NCBI GenBank assembly: GCA_029721515.1 | Contig: CM056562.1 | Location: forward strand, 13,053,335 to 13,117,334 | Direction of reading: 5' to 3' | Source: Synanceia verrucosa | Taxonomy: Eukaryota > Chordata > Actinopteri > Perciformes > Synanceiidae | DNA length: 64,000 nucleotides | In this document: one piece after another, positions 24,625 through 35,910 of the stretch | Layout of the letters: each line of letters begins with the position of its first letter | Numbering within the stretch: the stretch's first letter is position 1 | The notes under the pieces: model-generated | Databases searched by the model: none | What the model was told of the DNA's origin: nothing | Seen by the model: only the letters and a program-made list of their open reading frames with translations | Translations under genes and position numbers: made by a program

Positions 24625-24858
24625 GATACCATGGCAATGAATGCTCCTCATCTGTGAACCAATGCGTATCAAATCCTTGTGACCCTGAGGGGACTCTCCT
24701 CTGTGAAGAGCTGGCAAATACTTATAGATGTGTGTGTCAACACGGGTACTCTGGCCTGCACTGCGAAACACCTATAAACCACTGTGTTGATGGCCTGTGT
24801 CAACATGGTTCGGCGTGTAAGGATTTATCAAGAGGGTTCAAGTGTGATTGTTTACCAG
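24625..24858 (+). CDS. eys: eys exon 13 of window: end of EGF14, EGF15 and EGF16 (phase 1-1)
   Basis: The acceptor is CCTCTTACAG and the donor GTGGGT, a second off-consensus donor; 234 bases, encoding nearly two EGFs in one exon. EGF15 (NQCVSNPC) has an O-glucose consensus and a longer C2-C3 spacing (CDPEGTLLC). EGF16 (NHCVDGLC, CQHGSAC) lacks the O-fucose Ser/Thr before C3. The exon ends CDCLPG, and the next exon supplies C6. Confidence 0.93.
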
Positions 24859-25718
24859 GTGGGTTCACTATCCAGCAGCGGCTTGTCTCAAACTGAGGCA
24901 ATTCCTGAATGAATGAATCATATATATAGCAGACACACTCCCAGTGCGATGCTTCGCTTGTTCAGTTTCCTTCTCTGTGGGAGTCTAATCTCTTTGGCCT
25001 TAAGCAACAACATGTAACAGCCTTATGAAATGTGTAAGTCAGGACTCAGTTCATCAGGTTGTGAGTTGACATCAAAGCAGTGAGGATGCTAGGAATGTAC
25101 TTATAGGATCCAAAAGCCTTCCACTGGTATTTTATCAAAGGATTATACAGTATATAATCATTAGATAGCAAAAACTATACAGTAAATCACAATATTCATA
25201 CAGTGTTTGCTTTTTTATAGCTGCCTAATTACATAGTAAATGCGTAGTCAATAAGAATAACGTATGTTTCGCAAAGTCTCCAATTTCAGTAACCACATAT
25301 TGAATACAAACATTCATAATTTTAAAAACAGACATAAAAAATATTTTGTTGAACCAAATATAAGACGTACTTCCACATAAAATGTTTACAAAACATTTAA
25401 AATATAATATATTATATTATAAATAAAATATTATTATATATTATAAATATTAAACTATACATTATAAAACCTGAATTGTTTATGTACGTTTATGTATGTT
25501 TGCTAACTCACCTTTAAACAGTGAATACTGTTATTAATACTGTTTTTAAGCAACATATCAAAACAGTTATTGTTCATTTTGTCATGTAGAGAAGGAAATA
25601 TTTCTTTAATAATAATCATAAAGGACTGACCCTATGATCAATACTGGAGCACTTTACTAGACTATAGTTGTTATGTAACATCCTATTCATACTGCTACCC
25701 TTTCTCTTCTCTCTGCAG
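24859..25718. other. eys intron, 0.9 kb
   Basis: Contains a strongly AT-rich stretch at about 25310-25470 (TATA/ATAA-rich); nothing else recognised. Confidence 0.75.
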
Positions 25719-25841
25719 GGTTAACAGGCCAGTTTTGTGAAATAAACATTGACAACTGTGAAGAAAAGCCATGTGGAGCCCTGAGTATTTGTGAAGACGC
25801 TCTCAATGGTTACAATTGCTTCTGTGCACCTGGATTTATTG
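25719..25841 (+). CDS. eys: eys exon 14 of window: end of EGF16 and EGF17 (phase 1-1)
   Basis: The acceptor TCTTCTCTCTGCAG is strong and the donor is GTAAGT; 123 bases. It reads LTGQFCEINIDNCEEKPC and then CGALSIC and CEDALNGYNC. EGF17 lacks both O-fucose and O-glucose consensus sites but keeps Asp and Tyr between C3 and C4. The next intron is only 102 bases. Confidence 0.94.
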
Positions 25842-25943
25842 GTAAGTCAACGCTCTCTCAAAGTTATTCTTTGTGAGTTAAAGTGACATTTTATTCTCCG
25901 CAGCAATGTGTCAACATGTTGTGCACCTTTTATGCTTTGTAAG

Positions 25944-26057
25944 GAAATAACTGCGAGATTGAAGTGAATGAATGTCTCAGCCAGCCCTGTCAAAATGGAG
26001 GCTCCTGCAGTGATGATCTCAACTCTTTCAGCTGCCACTGTCCTCTTGGAAGCTCAG
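25944..26057 (+). CDS. eys: eys exon 15 of window: end of EGF17 and EGF18 (phase 1-1)
   Basis: The acceptor is CTTTGTAAG before 25944 and the donor GTATAA; 114 bases. It reads NNCEIEVNECLSQPC, CQNGGSC and CSDDLNSFSC. EGF18 has a calcium-binding signature plus O-glucose and O-fucose consensus sites. The acceptor is an AAG site with a modest tract. A better-looking TTCTCCGCAG lies 40 bases upstream but would frameshift into a stop, so 25944 is chosen on reading frame. Confidence 0.92.
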
Positions 26058-26966
26058 GTATAATATAGATCATAGAACATTTCACATTTTATCATAAACT
26101 GTTTAAATGGTTTATTCTGTTGCAGCGTATGTGAATGACTACACTGACAGGAAATAAACATGAACCCAAGCTGTTGCCTAGCAACACAATTCCACAGAAA
26201 CAGTCTTACTTGTTTGTGTGACACTGCTCAAACTTTAATGTGATGAATGATGAGAGGCAGGCAACTTCAGTGCAGCTCTGCATAACAAAGCCACGCTAAA
26301 ATACACAGATATGGATGTCCAAGTTAAGAGATGAAATGGGTGTTATTAATGTACTAAAGCTATGTTTGTGTATTTAAAAGATGGAAGATGCTATTTGGTC
26401 TCATGGTAACAATAAATTCATGAACAGGCAAGCATGCTTTGTTCACAGCTGAGCTGTGGAAATAGTTATAAAGTTATAATACATGTAATTTTTCATGCTT
26501 GGGATTTCTCTTGTCAGATCTGTTAAGCGTTCACAAGTGTGTTAAATGTCGTCTTGAATGAATCATAACTGACGTCTTTTGATGGTGGCACTTATTTCAT
26601 ATTCCCTGATTTCCTGTCCATGTGTGAGGATTTTTTCATGATTTTTTCCCTTTCTTCCTGTTTTTCTAACATCATTTTCTTTCTCTAACATTCATTTTTA
26701 ATTTTAGTTCCAGGGTAGACACTTTTTCCTGAGCTTGCCTCGTGATTTTTGGTTGTACTTTCTCATGAATTTTTTTTCTTTAACAGAGCTTTTCTTCTCA
26801 CATCTTTGTTTGTCTGAATTGCACTATTTTCCCAGTGTAAGCCTAACATAACATTAGCTGATATGAGGAGTTTCACTTGCTTTACTTAATGTTTTATAGC
26901 ATTAACAGCTCTTGTTCCACTTCTCTTTAACCTACAGGTCCAACTACAAATGTATTATAGGAAAGG

Positions 26967-27044
<78 letters not shown>

Positions 27045-29159
27045 TACTACACTCTGGCTGTCAGTCCACACTTATTTAAAAAATTATGGCAACAAACAAT
27101 TTTTTGATTTCATTCAGCCTTGATGCCTCCTTTATAATGGAAAGTATTTGTTGAAGCACAGTTACAGAGAAACCACAGGGATCCCATCCGGGCATTCTTT
27201 TTTTGTGAAGAGGAAAACAACTTGTCATCTCTGCTCATTGTGTGTGGCAGGTTGTGTGCTTAATTATGCTAGTTTAAAGTGAACACAATGTTTGTGTATC
27301 TAGGTAAATCCAAAATACATATATTAGAGATTTTTAAAGATATTTTTGTCAGCACTTAAACAAATAGTTTGCAATAGCTTGCAAGATTTTTGAGATTAAT
27401 ATTGTGAAAGAAGCAACAAACTTAACATTCAAAATATTTTAGTTGATTAGTTGATTTTAGTTGAGCTTGACCCAAGTTGTTCTTAGCAATAGTAAGGCTA
27501 AAATGTAAAGGTGGAGCTTCAGGCAAATTGCAAGGCATTTCTCTATTACTGTAAATTCTGCTTTTGTGCAAGTAGAAAAAAAGTTGTCATCCACTGGGAA
27601 CCAGTATCCATGGAGATCTGGAAATTATTTTTTTTAATATATTGTGTATCAAACTGGGTTTTTGATTTGCCAAAATATGTGGGTGCACTCTCCGGGGATA
27701 CAGTTATATAATGTACTTAAACCAGTAAATTTCACTAGAGGAAATTCATCAAGCAGTAATCATCCTCTTGGAACCATTTATTGCATACCCAGTTTCAAGG
27801 TAACGTGGCCGGTGCTCTGTGCGTCTTGATTAATTTTTGCAGCTAGTAGTGGTTTATCCCAAGAGTTATATTGATTCAACTTAAACTGCTCCTTTTTAAG
27901 TGTCAGTCATTCAGAATCTAAGATATGACAGAAACCAATGTGTGTGTATGCATATGGTATGTAACTGGTAAACCTTCTGTGATAGGTTTGCTGAAACTGA
28001 TATTGTGTTAGTTATAAAAGTCTTTGGATGTCCCTCAGAGTCTGTCATAGAAATGAACATGTTTTGTCGACATTGAGCATATTGACAGTGTCTCTTAGAG
28101 AAGCGCTGTGTTTTAATCATGAACTCCAGCTAACCTCCACATCCACAACATGTAAGAGACAATGTGGTTATACAACAAACTCTGTTTAGACGTGTGCAGT
28201 GATAGAAGAGCAGCAGCAAATGGTACACTGTGATTACATGGAGTGTTGCTGTAATTCAAAGACCTTTTCTCACTTTGGCTTTCACGCTATATAACCGCCT
28301 CCTCCAAAGCTTCTAGCGACTTTAAATGTGTGAAATTGTGATAATGCAAATAAACAAAATTGCCTTACAGCAGCTGATCTGCTTTTGTTACTTCAGAGTC
28401 AACAAATTAGGAGGGAATAATCCTGTATCACATGAGCTATATTTTTGTGTCATATACAACATAGAAATCAGTTATGTTAATAATAATATTAATGTTGTTT
28501 TTAAAGCAACAGTAGCTGCTTGGTTGTTAATATTTTATTTCATTGTTGAATATCCAAAATATCTGTAATTTATTACATTGAAACTGATATCAGTCTGACT
28601 TAATGCTTGCGACAGCTTTCTGTAACAATGCGATTGAAGGTGTCGGCGGTTCATCAAATTTAAAATTCCACACTACTAAGTTAAGGGAAATGCGGAAAAC
28701 AAAGCATGAGTCATAAAACATGCCAAAACATGACTATCATGTAATCCATCTACAGTAAATTATGACCAGCATTGCTTTGCAATCAAGATGGAAATATAAT
28801 AGAATCATTCAGTGTCAACAATATAATCGGAGATCAACATGAGCATCATCCCACAAGTAAGCTTAAACATTCCTGATGGGCAAATTGATTCCTTTTCCCT
28901 GAATTTAGAGGCTTAATAATGGCTCTGGAGTTGAGTGATGAAGACGGTGGGTGAGAAGGACCCTCTTTACCACCTGAATATTCAGCCCGGTCACACAAAG
29001 AGTTGTGTGTAATAAAAACCCTTAAACACTAAAGTTCTTGCTTTAGTGGTGCCATTTTCACACCATGTATACTGTACTGATTTCAAGGCAATGAAAAGCC
29101 TGTCATTTCTGCTGACTGTTTCGACTGTTGTAATCTGACTCTTTTAAATGTCATTACAG
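26058..29159. other. eys intron, 3.1 kb
   Basis: Holds a (TA)n array at 26968-27041. No other repeat or gene recognised. Confidence 0.75.
26968..27041. repeat. (TA)n array
   Basis: About 36 TA units without interruption. Confidence 0.95.
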
Positions 29160-29273
29160 GCAGCTACTGTGAGGTCAATATAGACGAGTGCATGTCCTCA
29201 CCCTGCCTGCACAATGGCACATGTGTTGACTTTGTTCATGGCTATGGATGTGTTTGCATGCCTGGTTTTACAG
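29160..29273 (+). CDS. eys: eys exon 16 of window: end of EGF18 and EGF19 (phase 1-1)
   Basis: The acceptor is ATGTCATTACAG and the donor GTTAGT; 114 bases. It reads SYCEVNIDECMSSPC, then CLHNGTC and CVDFVHGYGC. EGF19 is a textbook calcium-binding EGF with O-glucose and O-fucose consensus sites, and NGT is also an N-glycosylation sequon. The GTTAGT donor is slightly off consensus at +3. Confidence 0.95.
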
Positions 29274-30015
29274 GTTAGTAAATGCCCTTGTATGTATTTG
29301 GGCAAAGAGTGTCTTTGTATGTTCAGCGATGCAGTGCGAAGTCAGCAGCCTCCAGCCGTTCCTGATTATAGTACAGAGACAAAATAGTTTAATACTTGTA
29401 CACATTTTGAAATCTTGTAGAATAATGATTTCCTAGCTTGATGTTGTGCTGTGATCCCAACTGCTAAAAGCACAAAGATGAATAATGACGCTTGATTCAA
29501 ACAAAGATCATGTATTTGCACCCGTAGAAGAATTACTAATAATTCCCACAGAGTCAAATTCAGTATGTTGCAAATGATACAATTGTTGGCAGTGCTGAGT
29601 TGCATTCTCTCAAAGGAGCTTTTTTTTTTTTTTTTTTAAATCCTTATTAGAATTGTTGCTGTAAGGATGGTGTTTGCTGAGCCCTCACTGGTAACTGTGT
29701 TCAGCACTACTTTCACCTCACACATCCTCTATGTGCATGAAATTAAGATCAGAATAAACTTTTTTTTTGTATGAAAATAAACCTAATCATGATGTTATTC
29801 TAATATAGTCCATCCCTGTTTACACCAGATGAAAAGGTGGGTGGTCTAAAGTGATGTTAAACAGCTGCTTGTAACATGAACAACTGGACAAGCTGGGCTT
29901 CTCTTAGAGTTTAACTCACAGCAATGCAGTGATGTTTTGTAACTTGACTGTTTTCGAGGAGCCTGCAACCCTTTGATATAACACATTTATCAATCTGTGT
30001 TCTTTTCTCTCAAAG
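29274..30015. other. eys intron, 0.7 kb
   Basis: Contains a poly-T run at about 29621-29637; nothing else recognised. Confidence 0.75.
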
Positions 30016-30129
30016 GTACGGAGTGTGAAGTTGACATTGATGAGTGTGCTTCATCTCCCTGCAAGAATGGAGCCACTTGCATTGACCAGCCGGGTAATTA
30101 CTTCTGCCAATGTGTGGCTCCATTTAAAG
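30016..30129 (+). CDS. eys: eys exon 17 of window: end of EGF19 and EGF20 (phase 1-1)
   Basis: The acceptor TTCTTTTCTCTCAAAG is an AAG with a good tract and the donor is GTAATG; 114 bases. It reads TECEVDIDECASSPC, CKNGATC and CIDQPGNYFC, ending CQCVAPFKG. EGF20 has a calcium-binding signature and both O-glycan consensus sites. The CVAPF wording just before the next domain is also what I recall from human EYS, so this exon anchors the orthology. Confidence 0.96.
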
Positions 30130-31039
30130 GTAATGAGCACTGAGGGAATGGGGACAAAAAGCAAAGTTAATTAACTCCACATACTATCATTTTCACCTGT
30201 CTGAACTCACTTCACATGTTCGAACGAAATGGAACATCTTCATTTGCTTCCTTGTGGTTAAAAAAACGAAGACTCTAGTCTTAATTGGTGAGCTGTAAGT
30301 TGTGGTGGGCAACTTTAATCATTTAGTCAGAGGATAGCACTAACACCGCTATCTTTGCATGTCAATGGAAATAAACATGTTGGTGAGTGATTTGGGGTGA
30401 GGTGTGATTTTAACACCATGCCATTTTTACTCTTGTGTAACTATTTTACATGGTTCTATTTTTATAATGACATTTTATAATCACTAAAGTGAAATTGTTT
30501 TATTCTTTTAATGATTACATGATTTTCTTACCATACATTATTGCATTTGATTGGTTTGGTTTGTACACAATAATTGAAGTATGTTACATTATTATTTAAT
30601 CATCTGTAGATGTCACATTTTTATCACATACAAATGCTTAATTGGCAAGTTTGTTGTCTGTGTTTAACACAATAGGAATGTGTGATTTGATTTGATTTAA
30701 TCAGTTGAATTGGATAGATTTAGCATGTAGTTGGGACTAAACCACTTGTCTCTCCATAAACAAATGATGAAAGAAAAAAACATCTTAAATCAGATCAGAT
30801 TTAATGATGTTTACTTGCACGGCTTGTTTTGTCCAGTGTTGCTAATGACTGCAATTTTCTGAATAGGACAAATACAAGCTGTTTGTCATTCGCTGTTGAC
30901 TGTGCCTGTTGGAGACTGTACTGTGAAGTCTAAGAAAGTGTCAGTGGAGGAAATACTGGCTGTGGGCTCTATCATTATTAAATGTGGAAAACATTAATCT
31001 GGCCAGAGTCCTCATAGACACGCTCATCCTAACAAACTA

Positions 31040-31275
31040 TGCAACCAGTCAAGAAAGACCTCGGTCAAAACCCAAGGACCACTCTGACAGATCTAATGAG
31101 CTCGTTGGCTGTGAGCTCTTTCTGGAAGGACAACAGTCAGGGCAGCGCTTCACAAATCAGTCTTTATGGTAGAGTAGCTGGAGGAAATGACTCCTGAAAA
31201 AAGCACCTCAAAATTTAGCAAAAGGCACTTCAAAGACCGCTAACGGCTTAAGGAGAAAGATTCTGAGTGCTGATA
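31040..31275 (+). pseudogene. decayed Tc1-like transposase fragment (second family)
   Basis: At the nucleotide level this stretch keeps phrases of a Tc1-like transposase gene: CACTCTGACAGATCT near 31081, GAAGGACAAC near 31126, AATCAGTCTTTATGGTAGAGT near 31156 (shown in two parts in that line), then GCAAAAGGCAC and GAGAAAGATTCT. It covers the part just before the first catalytic Asp. Stops and frameshifts break the frame, and no terminal repeats were found. It is more diverged than the copy at 18420 and appears to belong to another Tc1 family. Confidence 0.65.
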
Positions 31276-33090
31276 AAAATGAATATGGAAGTCTTGAGCT
31301 GTAATTCAAAGCACTGTAGGAAGTACTGCACAAATGAGGCACAGTTGATTACCCATGTAAAACCTTCCTAAGGCATGGCAGTGGCCACATGGTCAGGCGG
31401 CTACTTTTCATAGTCAAAAAGCTGTCAAACTTTTTTAAAAATGAAAATAAATAAATACAAGTATACTGGATTCTATAACATTTTGGGATCATGGAAACAC
31501 AACATGTAATGGTAATACATGTTGAAAACAAAATACATGTTTGTCCTCAAATTACTCAGTTCCCCGTCTGCACAAATCACTTTGTAGCTGAACATTTCCA
31601 GAGCTGTGTCAAATCTCACAAAACCAGACGTCTTGGTTTGTACCAGACTGTTGTTCGACCCAATCAGCCCCTCATTCATCTTCCTCAACCACACATTTGA
31701 GATGCAAAGTGTGTCTGAAGTGAATATCAATGATTTGTCTTCTTTGATTTAATACACAGTTCCACTCTTTTCGCAAGTACTAGTCGTATCTAGTATAATA
31801 CTAAAACAAGTCCGTACTGCAGTCCTGCGGCTGAATTCAGAAACATTCTCTGTGAGAATACTCTAAAAGAACTAACTAAGCTCCTAACTTAGACGGAAAA
31901 TAGTGCAGAGTCTCTCTTACTTTAGTGTTGGGGAGTGGCTGACCCTGTTGCTGGGTATGGCACATTCTTCTAGAAAGGTGTGATTTGTTGATTAAAAATT
32001 AAAATGCACTTAACACTTCGACAATGGGCATAGAATGGGCTGTGAAATCAGTGGGCCTGATCATAATAATATTTTTTTTTGTAGTGCTTTTCATACGCAA
32101 GTTTACAAATTAATTCATTACAAATTACAGTTACAAATTAGAAAGAAAATGCATTACAACAATACAACAATCATTATCAATATACCAGAACTGATTCAAG
32201 ACAGTGAATAAAGAATATAAGAATATATAGAACAGAAGAATAGAAGAATAAATCCATGAATGAAATATAAAAAAAAACTAGTGAATCTACTGAATTTACT
32301 GAATTGCTCAAAATAATTAAGTCTTTATCAGGACATGGTGTAATTACCATACAAAACCAATTTTAATCAGTGAACACTGGTGTTGAATGAATTGTAAGCT
32401 AGTTGTCATATTTCTTTTCTTACATTTGTTGGTATTTTTTGTATTCAATCTATTTCTCACTATCTCACTATCGTTCACTATCGTTCAGCTTGGAGACTAT
32501 ATTTATGCAACCTCTTTGCTTTTCCTTTCTCCTCCTCACAGACCATAGGAGCTGACTTCAGGGCAAAGATGCTTTGTGAATATCTTTACCAGGAACTAGC
32601 CTTTACTGTTAGGGAAAATTCTTGGAAATGTCATAATTTCAAGAGCAACTCTTTTTTCTAGGAATCTTTCTGAATACAGCCCCTGGAGTTTATGAGGGCT
32701 GCCAAAAGCACTGAAGACTATACTACCAAGGGGGATTTGATTCAATGTTTACATCAAAAAAATCTTCCCATGGAACTATAATACCAACTTCTCATACAAT
32801 GATCAGTTTAGGAAGCATTTGAAAGTGTTGTGTGTTTGACATCAATAACGCCACCACCAATTTCTCGAATAAAGAAGCTAAGACTGTTCACTGCATACTG
32901 CAAGCCAGCCAAGCTGTTATAGCTATTATATAATGAAGTACTCACAATATTCAGTACCTTTTTTTTTTTTTGTATTTTGACCAATTTGTAATGTGATGTA
33001 ATATGCTGACAGAGCCAGAATAGAACTTTATTCATCTGTGGCTACTGCAACCTGCTGGTTCAGCCAAAGCAGACTGACATATACTTTTAG

Positions 33091-33110
33091 CAAAACCCAT
33101 ATGGGTTTTG
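33091..33110. repeat. perfect 20-bp palindrome
   Basis: CAAAACCCAT followed at once by its exact reverse complement ATGGGTTTTG. It has no loop and is isolated in AT-rich intron. It could be a chance palindrome or a dimer binding site; nothing nearby decides. Confidence 0.9.
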
Positions 33111-34036
33111 TAATTTTGATACAAATAGGCAACTGATAATTACTTTTTATTTTTGCAGCAATTTCTGTAAGAATGTCCTAATTTATATTTTTCTCAACAT
33201 GTTTTACACAGATTTTCAGAGGTAACCATTTCTAGTTTTGCATGTTTTGCAACATTCAACCTTTGTTCATTTGCTGTCTTAACGAGCATCACCTGGACTG
33301 ATTAATGCTTTTCCCTTGCTTTGTTAAGATAATCTGTGTATACGCAGGCTTTTCATTTCTGTCCCTTTGTTTGTATTTCACAGTGTTCTTATCTGTGTTG
33401 TAGATGAGTACTTTTCTTCAATAGTCGTGCATGTTCTGATTATAATTATGTCTGCCACTTTAATTTGTCTTTACTGTTCTAAAATAATGTGATGGTTAAG
33501 TGACACGGTTAGTGCATTGGTGATGAAGTTGAATTCTGCACAGCCACAGGTGTGCTTTTATGTGTTGTTTTAAACCTACGTTGAACATGCAATTATAAAT
33601 TACAAAGTTCAATTGCAGCCAAGCGAAAGAAACATACAGTATGTGTGTGTATTGATGAGGTGGACACAGTGGTGTGTTCATTCACTTTATTTGTTTTTTC
33701 GTTGTATATAAGTGGGGATAATTTGCGATTACGCACATTTTTGTTGATCCCTTTGGTTTTAAAAAGAAAAAAAAATTGCAAGAAATTATCTTAAAACATT
33801 ACAGTAATTTTGAATTGATATAAAACGAAAGTAACTCAAGATCAGGTTCAACTGGAACATGCTTAAGCCTCTTTTTTACAGCATGTAATCTACCACATGG
33901 ACGAGTTCACTGAAAAGTACAATAAGTGTATAACCTTTCACAACCAGGTTTACACTCTGTGACATTTTCTAAACAGATTGCAGCGTTGTTGTCTGCTAGA
34001 TGGCTCTCATATGTGTGTTTCTTTGCCTCACTCCAG

Positions 34037-34234
34037 GTCATAATTGTGAGTTCTTACCCTGTGAGGCCAGTAATCCGTGCGAGAACGGTGCAGTGTGTGT
34101 GGAGGAGTTGGATCAGGACCATTTCCCTTTGGGTTTCCGCTGTCACTGTCGCCGGGGCTTCACTGGACCCCGCTGTGAAATCAATGTGGATGAGTGCAGC
34201 TCCAGCCCCTGTTTTCACGGCTTCTGCTATGATG
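34037..34234 (+). CDS. eys: eys exon 18 of window: end of EGF20, EGF21 and start of EGF22 (phase 1-1)
   Basis: The acceptor is CCTCACTCCAG and the donor GTAAGA; 198 bases. It reads HNCEFLPCEASNPC and then CENGAVC with a long C3-C4 loop (VEELDQDHFPLGFR). The CEFLPCEA start and FPLGF loop are shared with human EYS as I remember it and are not Notch-like; this is the most diagnostic exon in the window. It continues into EGF22 (VDECSSSPC, O-glucose consensus) up to HGFCYD. EGF22 is short between C2 and C3. Confidence 0.97.
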
Positions 34235-35788
34235 GTAAGAAACTGCCTATTTTGCCAACATGCTTAATAACAGGCACTTAAAATGGGAACAAACCTACAA
34301 GTATACACACACACACACAGTGAATCTGTCACATTTTGTTCTGCTCACTTATAGTCTGACAGGCAGTTTTCAATTAGGTCACCATTGCAGCTAATACGCT
34401 AATCCAAGTGTTATGAAAGTGAGTTATTCCATTTGATGTGAGGATTTAGGACATTACCTGCTGGAGGAGGCTTGATCAGTTCCTTAACATAACAGGAAAT
34501 CAATTAAATGCCAATGCTGGGTTGGAATTTGAATAATGGTTGATAAATTACAACATTAATGCAATCAGAGGTAGAATATTGCTCTTGTCTGAAAAGATTT
34601 TACACCTGCTGTAGGTACTCCACCATGTACTATCTATGTCATTGATCAAAATGATGTTGTCTTAAAGTCAATGATTATTTATCACCAGTTGGTCAATGAT
34701 TGTAATCTTTAACAGTCTTTATTAGTCTTAGATTACCATTAATTGTTTGGTTTTAAGATACCTGCAATTGATGTGCAGTCAAGCTAGAGCTCCCTCTCAG
34801 CATTTTTGCCATCTTAATACATTCCAGTTTGTGTGGTAATTCAACAAACCCTGCCAATGTTGGTCAAACTGACCGGAATAAAAAAGTGATGGCAGCGGAA
34901 TGCGATCTCATAGTATCCTATCCTTCACTGTGCTACAGTAGACCTCGGCCAGCTGTCTTGACTAATCTTCAGTGCAGCCAGTTCACCTCAGGTTAGTGAG
35001 GCGGGCCTCTAGGACCTGTTGGCCGGCGCTCAGCAGCAGCCAGCCAGCCACCAGGGAGAGCACTGCGTAGCCACAGTGGCTGAGATGAGTAATGCTGCTG
35101 CCACCCAGGACCTAAAGCATTTAATGAGAGTAATAGCAGCTACACGCACCAAGACAGAGTGACAGCATAGATTACGTGGTAAATCTTTGGGATAATGAAG
35201 AATCCTGGGACCCTGACTGGGGAAGCAATAAATTTACCCCTGTAAGAAGTGCAATTACCTCTGTCACTGGCTGCCTGTACACCAGCGTTGTGTTGGAGAA
35301 ACAGAATGATGCATCCTGCTTTAATGTCATTAATGATTAAAGAGAGGAAAGAGTGGATTATTCGACGTGGGAGATTCTAAATTCTGATGGAAAAAATTGG
35401 TGCATTTGTAATATCTGAATAAAGAATGACCCCCTTTCCCACTGTTGCACTTCTTATCTGCTCAGTAAGTGTTTTGAGCTTTCAAGATTTCACTGAGTTA
35501 GGTTAAGACGGGGGTATGAGAAAAGAGACTGAATGACTATGGCAGAGAGGTTCATTTAAAGATGGTTAGTGCGTTGAACAGAGGAGGGGTAACCTGTCAC
35601 ATCAGGTTTGATTAATAGAGCACAAGGCATTTCTTTCAACAGTCATAGCCATTAAACAATGAAATCACAGTGGGTGGTTGTGTGTTATAGTCCTAATCAG
35701 CTCTTACCTGTGTAAATATGTTGACCCACTGAGAGTAGTGTGAAGTAATTTATGATGCAAGTTGCTGTAACTACTGATCCTGTTTCAG
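34235..35788. other. eys intron, 1.6 kb
   Basis: Mostly AT-rich, with a GC-richer patch at about 34920-35130 containing CAGCAGCAGCCAGCCAGCC. No gene or repeat family recognised. Confidence 0.7.
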
Positions 35789-35910
35789 TTGTAGACGGCT
35801 TCTACTGCCTTTGCAATCCTGGCTATGCTGGGCTGAGATGTGAGCAAGGCATTGACGACTGTGTGAACAGTTTGTGCAGCACCAACTCAATATGTAAGGA
35901 TCTACATCTG
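35789..35910 (+). CDS. eys: eys exon 19 of window: end of EGF22 and first half of EGF23
   Basis: The acceptor is ATCCTGTTTCAG and the donor GTAAGT, directly after a complete CTG codon, so the exon enters at phase 1 and leaves at phase 0. It reads VVDGFYCLCNPGYAG and then IDDCVNSLC, ending KDLHL. The wording of both halves follows human EYS closely as I remember it. EGF23 has neither O-fucose nor O-glucose consensus. Confidence 0.96.

Larger units (their letters stand above)
30130..34036. other. eys intron, 3.9 kb
   Basis: Contains the decayed Tc1-like remnant at about 31040-31275 and a perfect 20-bp palindrome at 33091-33110. Otherwise AT-rich. Confidence 0.7.
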
